A stretch of 64,000 nt of DNA from Bacteroidia bacterium (GTDB lineage: Bacteria; Bacteroidota; Bacteroidia; M30B66): assembly GCA_018401705.1 (NCBI GenBank), contig JAGYKL010000010.1, positions 56,784 through 120,783 on the forward strand, read 5' to 3'. The translations under genes were made by a program, and so were the position numbers. Shown one piece after another: positions 20,228 through 30,880 of the stretch (position 1 is the first letter of the stretch; every line of letters begins with the position of its first letter). The notes under the pieces were generated by a model. The model worked only from the letters and a program-made list of their open reading frames with translations, was not told the DNA's origin and searched no databases.

Positions 20228-23200
20228 ATGATGAAGACATTTACCAAAACATTGTCTAATTTATTTTTGAACTATTCTGGTAATGCACAACGGATACCTC
20301 TGTTTGTGCTAATGTTGTTTTGTGCATTTTCTAAAGTTAATGCCCAAACGACATATACTTCTACCGCTAACACAACTTGGTCTGCAATGACTTGGTCACC
20401 TGTAGGAACTCCAGGAGTCAACGATAATGTCGTTATTACACACAATGTAACGGCCGATGTTCCAGTTGATATTAATAATCTTACTATCAATGTTAGTAGA
20501 ACTTTATTGGTAAATACCACTGATTTAGTTGTTAATGGAACTTCTACTTTAAATGGAATTCTTAGAGACAATAACAGTTTAGGAACAATTATCCTTGACG
20601 GTGCTGTTCAAATAGGTTCAACGGGAAGAATTGATGTAGCGTCTTCGATTGATTGTGATATTGAGTTTCATAACGGCATCGTTTGTAATGGAAATATTAA
20701 CCTTATAAATAATAGTATTGCTAAGTTTTCAAATAACACTCAAACTATTTCTGGTATTGGCGCATTCACTGTTTCAAACATTCTAATTGATGGCAATATT
20801 ACATTATATAATTCATCGGTTAGTGCTCTCGGGATACTCTGTCTTTCATCTCTTGATGGAAACTCAGTGAATTCAACTTTTGAAAATACAAACGGAATCA
20901 CATTAACTTACAGAGGAGCTAGCGCTCCGATGAGTACTGCAGGTAATTTTGTAGTTAACGCTCAAAATAACACTGTAAACTATAATGGTGCCGTACAGGA
21001 AATCAACTCAACCACCTATCATAATATCAGTTTCACTGCAGGGGGAGCAAAAAACATAAACTCAATCACAGTTAACGGGTCTCTGACCAGAACAAACGGA
21101 ACACTAAATTTCTCTGGAACTCAAACTTTTGCTGGTGCTGCTATTGCTACAATAACAACAAACGCAACCTTAAATATTCCTGAACTTGTTGTTAACAAAG
21201 CTGGTTCTTCATTAACACTTTTAAATAATAACCTCAACATTGGCCAATTCACTATTTCGGCTGGAACTTTCAGTTTTGGGAATTCGGCAAGAACAGTTAC
21301 ACTTTCAGACGATTTATCAGGTGCAGGAACATTAGACATGAGCAATGCTTCCCACATTTTAAACCTTGGTGGGGCAAATAATTCCATAGGAGAACTTATT
21401 ACCAATACAGCAGGAAGTAGAGTAAATTATAATCGAACAGGCGACCAAGAGATATTTGGAAGCAATGACTACCAAACTTTATACATTTCCGGTTCTGGTA
21501 TTAAATCTCTTGGTGGCGGTATAAGAGTGCAATCATCGTTAAATATGAATTCAGGAGGTTCATATTTTGTCAGTTTGGGTAATAATACACTTAAACTTGG
21601 CACCTCCGCTACGCTTGACGGAGCTTTTAGTAGCAATAGATATATAATAACCGACGGAGAAGGTTTATTTATCAAAGAAGCCACTTCTGTATCAGGCTTC
21701 ACAACAGCTATGGACAATTCAGGTGTATTTCCTTTAGGTTCAGGAGGTTTTTATACTCCATTCACCATCACAAATTTGTCTTGTAATATCGTTGGAAATG
21801 CATCTATTTTTATAAGAGCTGTTCCTAGCAGACAACCAAATATTCCTTATTTCAACAATGCTTTAACAAAGCATTGGGAAATAGAAACAACCAACATGTC
21901 CTCAATAAATGCGAACTTGAGATTTAATTTCAATAATGCCGAAGTTATTGGCTCAGTTGCGTTATACTCTCCTCGAGTATGGAACGGTTCAGATGTAATT
22001 ACGCCAAATAATCCTAGTGCTCCAGGCTCTAACCCAATAACTTCTACAAGTACAAATTTTATTGCAGGCTCATGGACAGCTGTTGATCCAACTGTTAGAT
22101 CAGCTTTGTATTCATATCAATCTGGCGATTGGCACAATCCAAATACCTGGACAACCGACCCGTCTGGAAACACGTTAGTTAGCCCTATGGTTCCTCAAGC
22201 TGGTGACCAAGTTGTTATATTAAACGGAAGAACTGTAATTAATTCTGCTTCTTCTGATACAATAGGCTCACTTTCAATCAATCAAGGCGGGGTACTCGAT
22301 ATAGCTGCAACTACAAATCACTCATTTGGACCAATAAATGGAAAAGGAAGGCTGAGATTATCGTCAATTAATCTCCCTGACGGAAATTATAATTCTTTTG
22401 TTTCTAATGATGGAGGAACTATAGAATATTATTCAACTGGAGCAACAATATCCATTTTAAGCAACTCTTTAAGCACATACAATAATCTAGTAATTAGCAG
22501 TACAAACTCAACACAAAGCTCAATTGCTGTCAATCACAATATAACCCTGAATGGCAATCTTACTATTTCTAAATCTAGTTCTGCTTCTGCAAACCTCATT
22601 ATTGGATCAGTTTCAGGAAATAGAACTATCAATATCAATGGAAACGTAAATGTTGATGCTGGATGCAGCTGGAGTGTAGGAAATACAAATTCTACCCACA
22701 ATGTTAACATCCAAGGTAGTTTAACAAATAGCGGAAATATTGACTTTACTAATGGGGCCGACTATGTTAATTCTTCAAATGGAGAGGCTAACGTGCACTT
22801 TCAAGGTATTAACTCCAATACTAATATAACTTTAAATGCAGGTAGTTCAACGACATTTTTTGGCTTTCAATCAACAAAATCAACTGGTTATCAACTTGCT
22901 GTTAATGCTGCAAGTGGCTCAACTGTAAAATTTGTTAATAGCGGAGAAACAATAAAAGCAAACTCAAGTGGAATTCTGAGACTAGGTGCAAATATTACAA
23001 TCCCAAGACTATTCGGCTCCAATAGTGGCAACTATGATCTTGGAAGCACCGGTGCTTTACCTGTACTTTGGATAGACGGGGCAAACATAACCGACGGAGG
23101 CGTTGGAGGAGCTGTAGTTCCATACGGAACCTTAAAAATTAGCGCAGGTTCTTTTACTTGTACTAATGGACAAAAAGCAATTGTTATCAGAGAATCTGGA

Positions 23201-24079
23201 GCTCTTGAAATCACTGGAGGAACCGTAACGGTTGGATTACTTAGAACTTCTGTCACCGCTGTAACACATAGAGGTAGTTTCTATATGTCGGGGGGAACCT
23301 TTACTCTTACCGGTAACGCAGGAGGAGAGCAAAATTACTACTCAATATTCTCTTTACCCTACCCTGAGAACGTATTTAAAATGTACGGAGGAACAATTAA
23401 TGTTACACGTGCAAGCTCATCAGGTAGTTCAATAACTCCTAACGGAGGATTTATGGTAGCTTCTGTTGAAGGAAATTATGAAGTAACTGGAGGTACAGTT
23501 AATTTTAACTCAACTGGTTCAATTCATTTTGATATCACCAGTACAGTTCCTCTTTACGATGTAAATATTGGTCGTTCAACAAGTGGCTCAGGCCAAGTGC
23601 GACTTAATACTATCGACTTTTCATATAATGGCTCCGCAGCAAACAGAGAAAGTCTACCAGGTCAACCTTTAAGAGTTTTAAACAATCTAGTTATCCAATC
23701 TTCACTAAATCCTACTCTTAATTCCTTAGATAACGATATAATTGTAGGGGGAGATTTTACGATTTCCAATGGAGGAACATTATTTTCTGGAAACAACGCC
23801 ATCACTTTTAATAGTTCAATTCCACAAAACTTTGTTTTGAACGGAACTACATCTTTTGCTTCTGCTGGTGGTAATAACTTGAACAACGGGCCTGAAGCAA
23901 TAACTTCTGGCTCAAATTATACCTTTGAAAGACTTACTGCGACTCAGAATGTTGAAATATCACCAGTAGGAACTCTTACAGCGGAAAGACTTTCTGAAAC
24001 AAAACCAAAATGGGGTACACAGATTCTATACTCCTTTTATTCCTTCATCAGGCCCAATTACATCAAGTATCTTTGTTAA
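20228..24079 (+). CDS. Giant T9SS adhesin-like protein, N-terminal part, frameshifted
   Basis: This is the first 1283 residues of a ~3540-residue surface protein spanning 20228-30851. A signal peptide (GNAQRIPLFVLMLFCAFSK, cleavage near VNAQT) is followed by an Asn/Ser/Thr/Gly-rich beta-helix-like region. Two G8-like modules start TTWSAMTWSPVGTPGVNDNV (about 20380) and SGDWHNPNTWTTDPSGN (about 22120). Repeated phrases such as GGTIEYYS, NGNLTIS and ITGGTVTV suggest stacked strands. The frame breaks after LSETKPKWG. Removing one A from the run at 24001-24004 (or 24007-24010) restores LSETNQNGVHRFYTPF, the start of a carbohydrate-binding-like jelly roll that continues in the other frame. The likely role is adhesion, matrix or gliding-associated. 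Confidence 0.8.
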   Translation: MMKTFTKTLSNLFLNYSGNAQRIPLFVLMLFCAFSKVNAQTTYTSTANTTWSAMTWSPVGTPGVNDNVVITHNVTADVPVDINNLTINVSRTLLVNTTDLVVNGTSTLNGILRDNNSLGTIILDGAVQIGSTGRIDVASSIDCDIEFHNGIVCNGNINLINNSIAKFSNNTQTISGIGAFTVSNILIDGNITLYNSSVSALGILCLSSLDGNSVNSTFENTNGITLTYRGASAPMSTAGNFVVNAQNNTVNYNGAVQEINSTTYHNISFTAGGAKNINSITVNGSLTRTNGTLNFSGTQTFAGAAIATITTNATLNIPELVVNKAGSSLTLLNNNLNIGQFTISAGTFSFGNSARTVTLSDDLSGAGTLDMSNASHILNLGGANNSIGELITNTAGSRVNYNRTGDQEIFGSNDYQTLYISGSGIKSLGGGIRVQSSLNMNSGGSYFVSLGNNTLKLGTSATLDGAFSSNRYIITDGEGLFIKEATSVSGFTTAMDNSGVFPLGSGGFYTPFTITNLSCNIVGNASIFIRAVPSRQPNIPYFNNALTKHWEIETTNMSSINANLRFNFNNAEVIGSVALYSPRVWNGSDVITPNNPSAPGSNPITSTSTNFIAGSWTAVDPTVRSALYSYQSGDWHNPNTWTTDPSGNTLVSPMVPQAGDQVVILNGRTVINSASSDTIGSLSINQGGVLDIAATTNHSFGPINGKGRLRLSSINLPDGNYNSFVSNDGGTIEYYSTGATISILSNSLSTYNNLVISSTNSTQSSIAVNHNITLNGNLTISKSSSASANLIIGSVSGNRTININGNVNVDAGCSWSVGNTNSTHNVNIQGSLTNSGNIDFTNGADYVNSSNGEANVHFQGINSNTNITLNAGSSTTFFGFQSTKSTGYQLAVNAASGSTVKFVNSGETIKANSSGILRLGANITIPRLFGSNSGNYDLGSTGALPVLWIDGANITDGGVGGAVVPYGTLKISAGSFTCTNGQKAIVIRESGALEITGGTVTVGLLRTSVTAVTHRGSFYMSGGTFTLTGNAGGEQNYYSIFSLPYPENVFKMYGGTINVTRASSSGSSITPNGGFMVASVEGNYEVTGGTVNFNSTGSIHFDITSTVPLYDVNIGRSTSGSGQVRLNTIDFSYNGSAANRESLPGQPLRVLNNLVIQSSLNPTLNSLDNDIIVGGDFTISNGGTLFSGNNAITFNSSIPQNFVLNGTTSFASAGGNNLNNGPEAITSGSNYTFERLTATQNVEISPVGTLTAERLSETKPKWGTQILYSFYSFIRPNYIKYLC

Positions 24080-24269
24080 GCCTAACGGAAGAACATGCGT
24101 ATCTCTTCAAGTAGGGTCTTTTAATAACCGAGGTATAGCCTGGTTTAACCTTACCGGTTCTGGTTCTGTTACAAGCACCAATGCCAGAATAAACAATGCA
24201 ACTATCACTGCAGAAGCAAATGGATGGTATAGAATATCAGCTACAACAAGCGGAGCTAGTGACTTTAGA

Positions 24270-27200
24270 ATGCGTCTTGTTCTTGGTAATGGCTCTTGCG
24301 CTGAATCCTATAATGGCAGCACTAGTATGGGCGTTTACGCTTGGGGCCTTAAAGTTGAGACAGGTTCTGTAGCAACCCCATATGCAGCAGCTTCAAACAC
24401 TGGTATAAATACTTTAGTTGTTGAAAAAATAGGAAGTAGCGCTCTAAATCTTACAGGAACTGCCTCTTCCCTCCTTCTTAACGGGAGTTTATTAGTAAAC
24501 TCAGGACAATTGAATCACAGCTCTAAAACAGTTGAGGTTAAATCTTTGGTAACCAATAACACTATAATAACTGGAACAGGTTCTGGAAAAGTAAGGCTAT
24601 CTGGTTCCAATGTTCAAATTATTCATGGCGATGGTGATGGAGTTATTTACAATTTGACACTTAGTAATGCAGGTGGAAATGCCGGAGATGCTCAAGTTAT
24701 TGCAACAGCATCATTAGCTATTCAAAGCACCCTGGAGTTTTCAACTGACAGACTTTTCGATATTGAGAATAACACATTGAGCATTCTTTCAGGAGCTCAG
24801 ATTACCTCTGTTACCGGCTCCTTTAGTGCGAATAGGTTTATTAAAACTCGTGGATTCCTATCTGATGGAGGAATTGCTAAAACATACACAAATACATCAG
24901 CTTTCCTTTTCCCATTTGGGTCGGGAACAAATTATACTCCTGCTACAATTACGTTTAACTCTGCTCCTACCACATATGGCACTCTTAATGTAAGACCTGT
25001 AGCTGCGCAACAACTTTATGTTACCGACAATGATGTGTTTGAATATTATTGGAAAGTAAACCAAAGCGGCTTCACAGGAATCCCTGCAAACTCAATTAAT
25101 TTAAAGTTTAATTACGGAAACTTACTTGATAACACAGCATACATCCCTGGTTACTACAATTTTCAGGAAATAGCATATACAACAGTTAATGATGTAAATG
25201 CAGTTGTCGAGACAACTAATGATATCTTATTTAACAATTGGACAAAACTAGAAGGAGACTTCACTGCTGGCGTACCTGCAGCATTTGGAACCGTGGTGCC
25301 TTATTATAGCAGAGCTACTGGAAATTGGAATAATCCCACAACTTGGTCAAATACTGGTCATGGTGGAAACGTAGCATCTTCTATTCCGAATGATCACGTA
25401 CCTGTTTTCGTTGGGGATGATGGTTATAATCATACAGTAACTGTTACATCTAACAATACTTTATCAGGATCTTTGTTAATTGGCTCTGGATCTACATTGG
25501 ATTTGGGAGTAACCACTGGAAATAATTTTGGAGCATTACCTTATTCTACAGCTGGTGGTTCTGGAAAGATAAAAATATCATCATCCTCTGCTTTAGCAGA
25601 ATTTCCAGCTGGAGATTTCGGATTATTCTTCCTTGAATTAGGCGGAACAGTAGAGTATTATTCTACAACATCTAATTTCTCTATACCATTAACAACAGCT
25701 AGTCCAACACAGATGGAGATTTCCAGCTACAAAAAACTGGATATCACTCCTTCTGCTTCATATAGAATAAAACTGCCAGAAAGAGACTTGCTAATTTTTG
25801 AAGACTTATCAATTAACGGCACAACAGTAACAGGCGAAGCTAACTTAGCAGAAACAAGTTCTCAGGAAGTAACGATAAATGGAAATCTTAATATTAACGG
25901 AGGTAAATTAAGAATGCGTGGTGTTGAAGATCAAACCTTAACCGTTAAAGGAAATATGGTAGTTGCTTCTGGGGCTAGTGTTGATGCTATAAATGCAGCT
26001 GACGCAACTAACATCTTAAACCTATATGGAAATCTAACAAATCACGGAACCCTTGATTTTAATAGCACAAGTAAAATCCGCGTATGCATGGTCGGTTCTT
26101 CTTCAGCTCTAATTGATGGAAACACACCTTCTTCTTTAATTGATTTCTTTGAATTAAATATTGATAAAGGTTCTGATCAATCACTTGTCACAGAGTTTTT
26201 GAATACTGGGAATATAACAGTTCCAAATTCTAATTGGCTGAACTTAATCAACGGTACCTTTAGAGTATCAAGAAGCGGGGCTTTAACGTTAAATAACTCA
26301 GCCAACCTTCCTTTCAGTATACCATCTTCTTCTAAACTTTCGGTTAATCATTCAGGGGCATCTATAAATATTGCACAACATAACTCTAATGGTTCTGATT
26401 TAATTCTTGGAGGCACTCTTGAGCTATTAGATGGTATTGTTAACATTGGAAATGTCACTAATACTAGCCACAATGACCTTGAATATTCTGCATCTGGAAG
26501 TCCAACAGTAGACATTCGTGGTAATTCTATGCTTAACATTAATGGCCAGTTGAGACGTAGTGTTTTCTCCTTACAAGGAGGTTTAAGCTATATTCAAAAA
26601 GGCAACAGTACAGTTTTGGTGAGAGGTAAGAATCCAGAAGGAGCTAGCTCCTTCAATCTTGACAGAGCGAAATTTGAAATATTAAACCCTGGTTCTCATT
26701 TCGAAATGGCTGATAATGCTTTACTAATCATAGATCGTGCTGGGAATTCTAGCAACATGTTTGGAGATATTTATCTAGACCCTGAAAGTTTCTCACTTAC
26801 AGGCGGAAAAGTAGTTATAGGCACAGGCAATACCGCATCCAATATGACATTTGTATTAAATGCAAATTCCCCATTCTATGACTTAACGATTGATGGAACC
26901 ACCACCAATAAATATATTAATAACGTTATCACTCCAACTACTATTTTGAATGACTTCTTCATTGAAGGAGACTCCCAGTTTAGAGCCAATGGATTAGATA
27001 TAACAATTGGTGGAGATTTTATCAATACTCATTCAAGTAGTGGTATAGGAATCAATACGGGAGGCTATCGTCCAGGTTCAACTTCACAAACAACATACTT
27101 TAATGGGGCTAACAATAACCAATCAATTATTGGCTTCACTAATAATTTGACAAACTTCTCGAATCTAGTTATAAATAATACTTATCCAACAGGTAGTTTA

Positions 27201-30200
27201 ACACTTGAAAACAATAGTAACATTAGAGTAAACGGTTCAATTGAAATGATCTCAGGAGATTTTGATTTAGCTGATAACACGTGTACTGTGATTGGCAATG
27301 TTAGCTCTAATGTAGATTGTTTTGCAAGTTCTGGTAATTTTATCCTTGCAGGTACATCAAATCAAATTATCTCTGGCAACAGCGGTGCAAGTTTCGATAA
27401 ACTTAGGCTAAATAATCCAACAGGTGCTGATCTTACCGCTCCTTTATTGATTAATAAAGAATTGAACATTAATCAAGGTATCCTGTACATCAATAACTTC
27501 TTGTTAACTTTTGGTGAAAATGCTGTTGCCAGTGGCACAATGAATTCGAACATGATGATTCGGTTAAATGGAGTTGTTTCTGATGCAGGGATTAAAAAAC
27601 TCTTTGGAGCAAGCTCAGGAAGCTTCACTTTTCCTTTTGGAACAACATTAAAATATACACCTGCTACGTATACTGTGAATTCAAATTCTGCAAATGGCTC
27701 TATAACTGTTAAACCTGTCAATATCAAGCACCCTGCAACAACAGATGCATTAGATAAGGAATTAGCATTTTATTGGAGTGTTAGCTCAAGCGGATTCTCT
27801 TCTGGAGCTACTTATAACCATCAGTACAATTATTTCACTGGAGATGCTTTGGCGGGTAATGAAACAGACTATGTTACAGGTAGATATTTTAACAATGTTT
27901 GGATTCCTGTTGGAGGAATTCCATCAACTGTAAATTCAAGTCAGGATAGATTTACACTTATGGATGTAAACTATTTAAATGGAGATTTCACTGCGGGAGA
28001 ATCAACTGAATTTGGAGTTATCCAAACCTATTTTAGTCGAAATGCGACTTTGGGAGGTAACTGGAATGATGTTAATTCATGGTCTACCGATGTTGCTTTA
28101 CAGCATGATGGCCCCCCTGCTGTAGTGGCTCCTGTAGGAAAAAACATCGTGATTGCAGAAGGACACACAATTAATGTTACAGACAATGGAAAAAGTGCTC
28201 CAACAAGTATTGTAAATGGAAGCCTTTCTCTTGGCAACACCTTTGGGCATAACTTTGGGGTTGTTTCTGGAACAGGAATAGTTAGAATTACACCAACCGC
28301 TTCAAATACATTGTTATTTCCTGGTGGAGATTTCTCAACATTTACATCAAGCATCGGAGGTACTTTCGAATATGCTTCTTCTTCTAATGCATCTATGCCA
28401 ACTCAGGCTGTTTATAACAATCTTCTTTTTACTGGTTCAGGTCAAAAGAATCTTCCAAATCAAGATATATTGGTAAATGGAAATTTAACAATATCAGCAG
28501 GCTCCCTCTATAATGCCAATAATAAAACAATCAGCCTAAAGGGAAATTGGATTAACCAAATGGGTTTACCAGGCTATGTCGCAGGAGGTGCTGGTAGTGT
28601 TATACTTTCTGGAACAAATCAGGAAATTTCAGGAGCCACTGGCTTTATGATTCTAAAAGTAGAAGGAGCGGGAATAAAGCAACTAAATTCTACCATTTAT
28701 TCAACGTTTTTATTTCTTACCTCTGGCGTAATCAAGACTAATTCAAATGAAGTAATTATTGCCGCAAACGGAAATGTTTCTGGTGGTTCTGCATTGAGCT
28801 ATATTAACGGTAACCTAAAAAAGGGAATTCCAGCTTCTGCTGTTTCAGTTTTATTTGAAATTGGAGACGAAACAAAATATACACCCGTCAATCTAACCTT
28901 TAATGGGAATGTTACATCTGGAGGAAGCATATTAGCTAGAACAGATATTGGAGATCATCCTTCTATGTATTTAAGTGGTCTTGATGCAAACAAATCAGTA
29001 AATAGAACATGGACTATAACACCAACTTCTTTGGGCGGTTATACTTCTTTCGGAGCTGATTTCAACTTTGTTGCGAGTGATTTAGATGCTTCAGCCAACC
29101 CCACTTCTTTGAGTGTTTCAAGGTTGCTATCAGGAGTTTGGAATCTTGAAACTAATGTTACTAATTACCCTAATTACCTTTCAGTTATCGGAATGACTTC
29201 TTTTGGACAATTTCAACTGGGAACTCCTCTAAATGGAATTATATGGACTGGTAACACTAATACGAACTGGAATCTAGCTTCAAACTGGCAACCAAATGTT
29301 ATTCCAAGCACTACTGATGATATTATCATAGGACTTGTTACCAATCAACCAAATATTTCAATAGGTTCAAATGGCAATTGTCACAATATCAATTTAAACT
29401 CAGGAGTCACTATCACAATTCCTTCTTCTCACAACTTAAATATTACTGGAAATATAAATTCCAGCAATGCAAGTATTCTGGGATCTGGTAAAGTAATGAT
29501 GAGCGGGGCTAGTAGTATCTTATCTGGGTCTATAACTTTTGGAACTATTGCTGAGATTTCGTCAGGAGCTATTTTATCTCTTGATAATGGCTCTAGTATT
29601 GAATTTCAAAGAGATTTGAATATTCAAGGGCAGTTCAATGTAAATCAACAACAAATAATCTTTGGAGGAGCACAATCTTCTAAACTAACAGGAAATTCAA
29701 CAACTTTTGAAGATGTAAGCATCAATAAGTCTTCAGACGATCTATTTGTCGCCCTTGAAACAAATATGAATATTACTGGTGTGCTATCTATGAATTCTGG
29801 TGACTTAGATCTAAATGGCAGAAACATCACTTTCGGTGGAACTGGATCTTTATCTAATGAAACAGCATTAAACAGAGTTTACGGTAGTTCCGGAACAATT
29901 ACAGCTCAAAGAGCGCTAAACAATATCACTGACTTAAATATCGCTGGTCTAGGCATTGAGTTAACTAGTTCAAGCAATCTAGGCCTTACCGAAATTATTC
30001 GAGGGCACCAGCAAAGAGTGTTCAACGCAGGATTTGGTATTGATAGATATTACGAAGTGCATCCTGATAATAATAACTCGTTAGATGCGACAATGAAATT
30101 CAACTATTTTGAAGATGAACTAACTACCAGCATGGGAGCTATTGTTGAAACAGAACTTGACCTATGGAGATTCGACGGTGCATATTGGAATGTTCAGTGG

Positions 30201-30851
30201 GCAACACTAGATGCTAATAATAATCAATTAGTTAAAACCGGAATTCCAGAATTTTCGACTTGGACTGCTGGTTCAAGAGATAATAATGCTCTACCTATCA
30301 GTTTAATTAGTTTCGAAGGAAAATGCACTGGTTCAATGATTAATTTAAATTGGTCAACTGCCTCTGAATCAAACAATAAGATGTTCTTACTTGAAGAAAG
30401 CTCTGACGCTACAAATTGGACCATGGTAAAGACCGTTTTTGGAGCAGGTAATAGCACCACTCAAAAAAATTACAGCGAATCAATCAGCAGTAAATTTTCT
30501 GGGGGTAGTTACTATAAATTAACACAGGTTGACTATAATGGAAATTCAGAAAGTTTTGACCCTATTTATATCAACTGTGAGCAAAGCCTTACAACAGAAA
30601 TGACTATTGCACCTAATCCTGCTGTTGATTATGTAAATGTTTCAATTATGTCTGAAGATGATATGAATGCTAACTTAACCTTGTTCTCTGGCTCTGGTCA
30701 AATATTGTTCTCCTCAAGTGCAAGACTAGAAAAAGGAATAAATAATATTAGAATTGATATCAGCAATCTATCCTCTGGAGCATATCATTTAAATATCACA
30801 AATGATAAGAAGATTGAAATATCAGGCAGTCGATCAATAATTAAGAAATAA
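24270..30851 (+). CDS. Giant T9SS adhesin-like protein, C-terminal part
   Basis: This frame is readable from about 24012; its first ATG is at 24270. It begins inside a carbohydrate-binding-like jelly roll whose end motif is YAWGLKVETGSVATPY. Further G8-like modules start TGNWNNPTTWSNTG (about 25320), GGNWNDVNSWSTD (about 28050) and NTNWNLASNWQPN (about 29260). Each is followed by FGxxxGxGxIxI and, in the first two, GGTxEYxS. The C-terminus has an LPISLISFEGKC beta-sandwich commonly found before sorting domains. It ends in a T9SS type A domain (MTIAPNPAVDYVNVSI, LSSGAYHLNITND). A strong terminator follows directly. Together with the N-terminal part this is one gene. Confidence 0.8.
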   Translation: MRLVLGNGSCAESYNGSTSMGVYAWGLKVETGSVATPYAAASNTGINTLVVEKIGSSALNLTGTASSLLLNGSLLVNSGQLNHSSKTVEVKSLVTNNTIITGTGSGKVRLSGSNVQIIHGDGDGVIYNLTLSNAGGNAGDAQVIATASLAIQSTLEFSTDRLFDIENNTLSILSGAQITSVTGSFSANRFIKTRGFLSDGGIAKTYTNTSAFLFPFGSGTNYTPATITFNSAPTTYGTLNVRPVAAQQLYVTDNDVFEYYWKVNQSGFTGIPANSINLKFNYGNLLDNTAYIPGYYNFQEIAYTTVNDVNAVVETTNDILFNNWTKLEGDFTAGVPAAFGTVVPYYSRATGNWNNPTTWSNTGHGGNVASSIPNDHVPVFVGDDGYNHTVTVTSNNTLSGSLLIGSGSTLDLGVTTGNNFGALPYSTAGGSGKIKISSSSALAEFPAGDFGLFFLELGGTVEYYSTTSNFSIPLTTASPTQMEISSYKKLDITPSASYRIKLPERDLLIFEDLSINGTTVTGEANLAETSSQEVTINGNLNINGGKLRMRGVEDQTLTVKGNMVVASGASVDAINAADATNILNLYGNLTNHGTLDFNSTSKIRVCMVGSSSALIDGNTPSSLIDFFELNIDKGSDQSLVTEFLNTGNITVPNSNWLNLINGTFRVSRSGALTLNNSANLPFSIPSSSKLSVNHSGASINIAQHNSNGSDLILGGTLELLDGIVNIGNVTNTSHNDLEYSASGSPTVDIRGNSMLNINGQLRRSVFSLQGGLSYIQKGNSTVLVRGKNPEGASSFNLDRAKFEILNPGSHFEMADNALLIIDRAGNSSNMFGDIYLDPESFSLTGGKVVIGTGNTASNMTFVLNANSPFYDLTIDGTTTNKYINNVITPTTILNDFFIEGDSQFRANGLDITIGGDFINTHSSSGIGINTGGYRPGSTSQTTYFNGANNNQSIIGFTNNLTNFSNLVINNTYPTGSLTLENNSNIRVNGSIEMISGDFDLADNTCTVIGNVSSNVDCFASSGNFILAGTSNQIISGNSGASFDKLRLNNPTGADLTAPLLINKELNINQGILYINNFLLTFGENAVASGTMNSNMMIRLNGVVSDAGIKKLFGASSGSFTFPFGTTLKYTPATYTVNSNSANGSITVKPVNIKHPATTDALDKELAFYWSVSSSGFSSGATYNHQYNYFTGDALAGNETDYVTGRYFNNVWIPVGGIPSTVNSSQDRFTLMDVNYLNGDFTAGESTEFGVIQTYFSRNATLGGNWNDVNSWSTDVALQHDGPPAVVAPVGKNIVIAEGHTINVTDNGKSAPTSIVNGSLSLGNTFGHNFGVVSGTGIVRITPTASNTLLFPGGDFSTFTSSIGGTFEYASSSNASMPTQAVYNNLLFTGSGQKNLPNQDILVNGNLTISAGSLYNANNKTISLKGNWINQMGLPGYVAGGAGSVILSGTNQEISGATGFMILKVEGAGIKQLNSTIYSTFLFLTSGVIKTNSNEVIIAANGNVSGGSALSYINGNLKKGIPASAVSVLFEIGDETKYTPVNLTFNGNVTSGGSILARTDIGDHPSMYLSGLDANKSVNRTWTITPTSLGGYTSFGADFNFVASDLDASANPTSLSVSRLLSGVWNLETNVTNYPNYLSVIGMTSFGQFQLGTPLNGIIWTGNTNTNWNLASNWQPNVIPSTTDDIIIGLVTNQPNISIGSNGNCHNINLNSGVTITIPSSHNLNITGNINSSNASILGSGKVMMSGASSILSGSITFGTIAEISSGAILSLDNGSSIEFQRDLNIQGQFNVNQQQIIFGGAQSSKLTGNSTTFEDVSINKSSDDLFVALETNMNITGVLSMNSGDLDLNGRNITFGGTGSLSNETALNRVYGSSGTITAQRALNNITDLNIAGLGIELTSSSNLGLTEIIRGHQQRVFNAGFGIDRYYEVHPDNNNSLDATMKFNYFEDELTTSMGAIVETELDLWRFDGAYWNVQWATLDANNNQLVKTGIPEFSTWTAGSRDNNALPISLISFEGKCTGSMINLNWSTASESNNKMFLLEESSDATNWTMVKTVFGAGNSTTQKNYSESISSKFSGGSYYKLTQVDYNGNSESFDPIYINCEQSLTTEMTIAPNPAVDYVNVSIMSEDDMNANLTLFSGSGQILFSSSARLEKGINNIRIDISNLSSGAYHLNITNDKKIEISGSRSIIKK

Positions 30852-30852
30852 T

Positions 30853-30880
30853 AAAAGCCCCCGTAATAACGGGGGCTTTT
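30853..30880. terminator. Strong intrinsic terminator
   Basis: A 12-bp stem AAAAGCCCCCGT / ACGGGGGCTTTT with a 4-base loop and T-tract ends the adhesin transcript. The A-tract on the other side lets it also serve the convergent gene ending at 30881. Confidence 0.9.

Noticed and set aside
20065..20259. 64-codon ORF upstream of the adhesin gene
   Set aside because: It overlaps the adhesin start in another frame, contains the GATTCACTT repeats, and has no recognisable domain or signal peptide.
23990..24012. Programmed ribosomal frameshift in the adhesin gene
   Set aside because: No canonical X_XXY_YYZ heptamer and no clear downstream structure. Other indels in the window suggest sequence error instead.
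20272..30460. Many antisense ORFs of 60-110 codons within the adhesin gene
   Set aside because: They are valine/proline/serine-rich shadows of a Thr/Asn/Gly-rich coding strand and lack their own signals.
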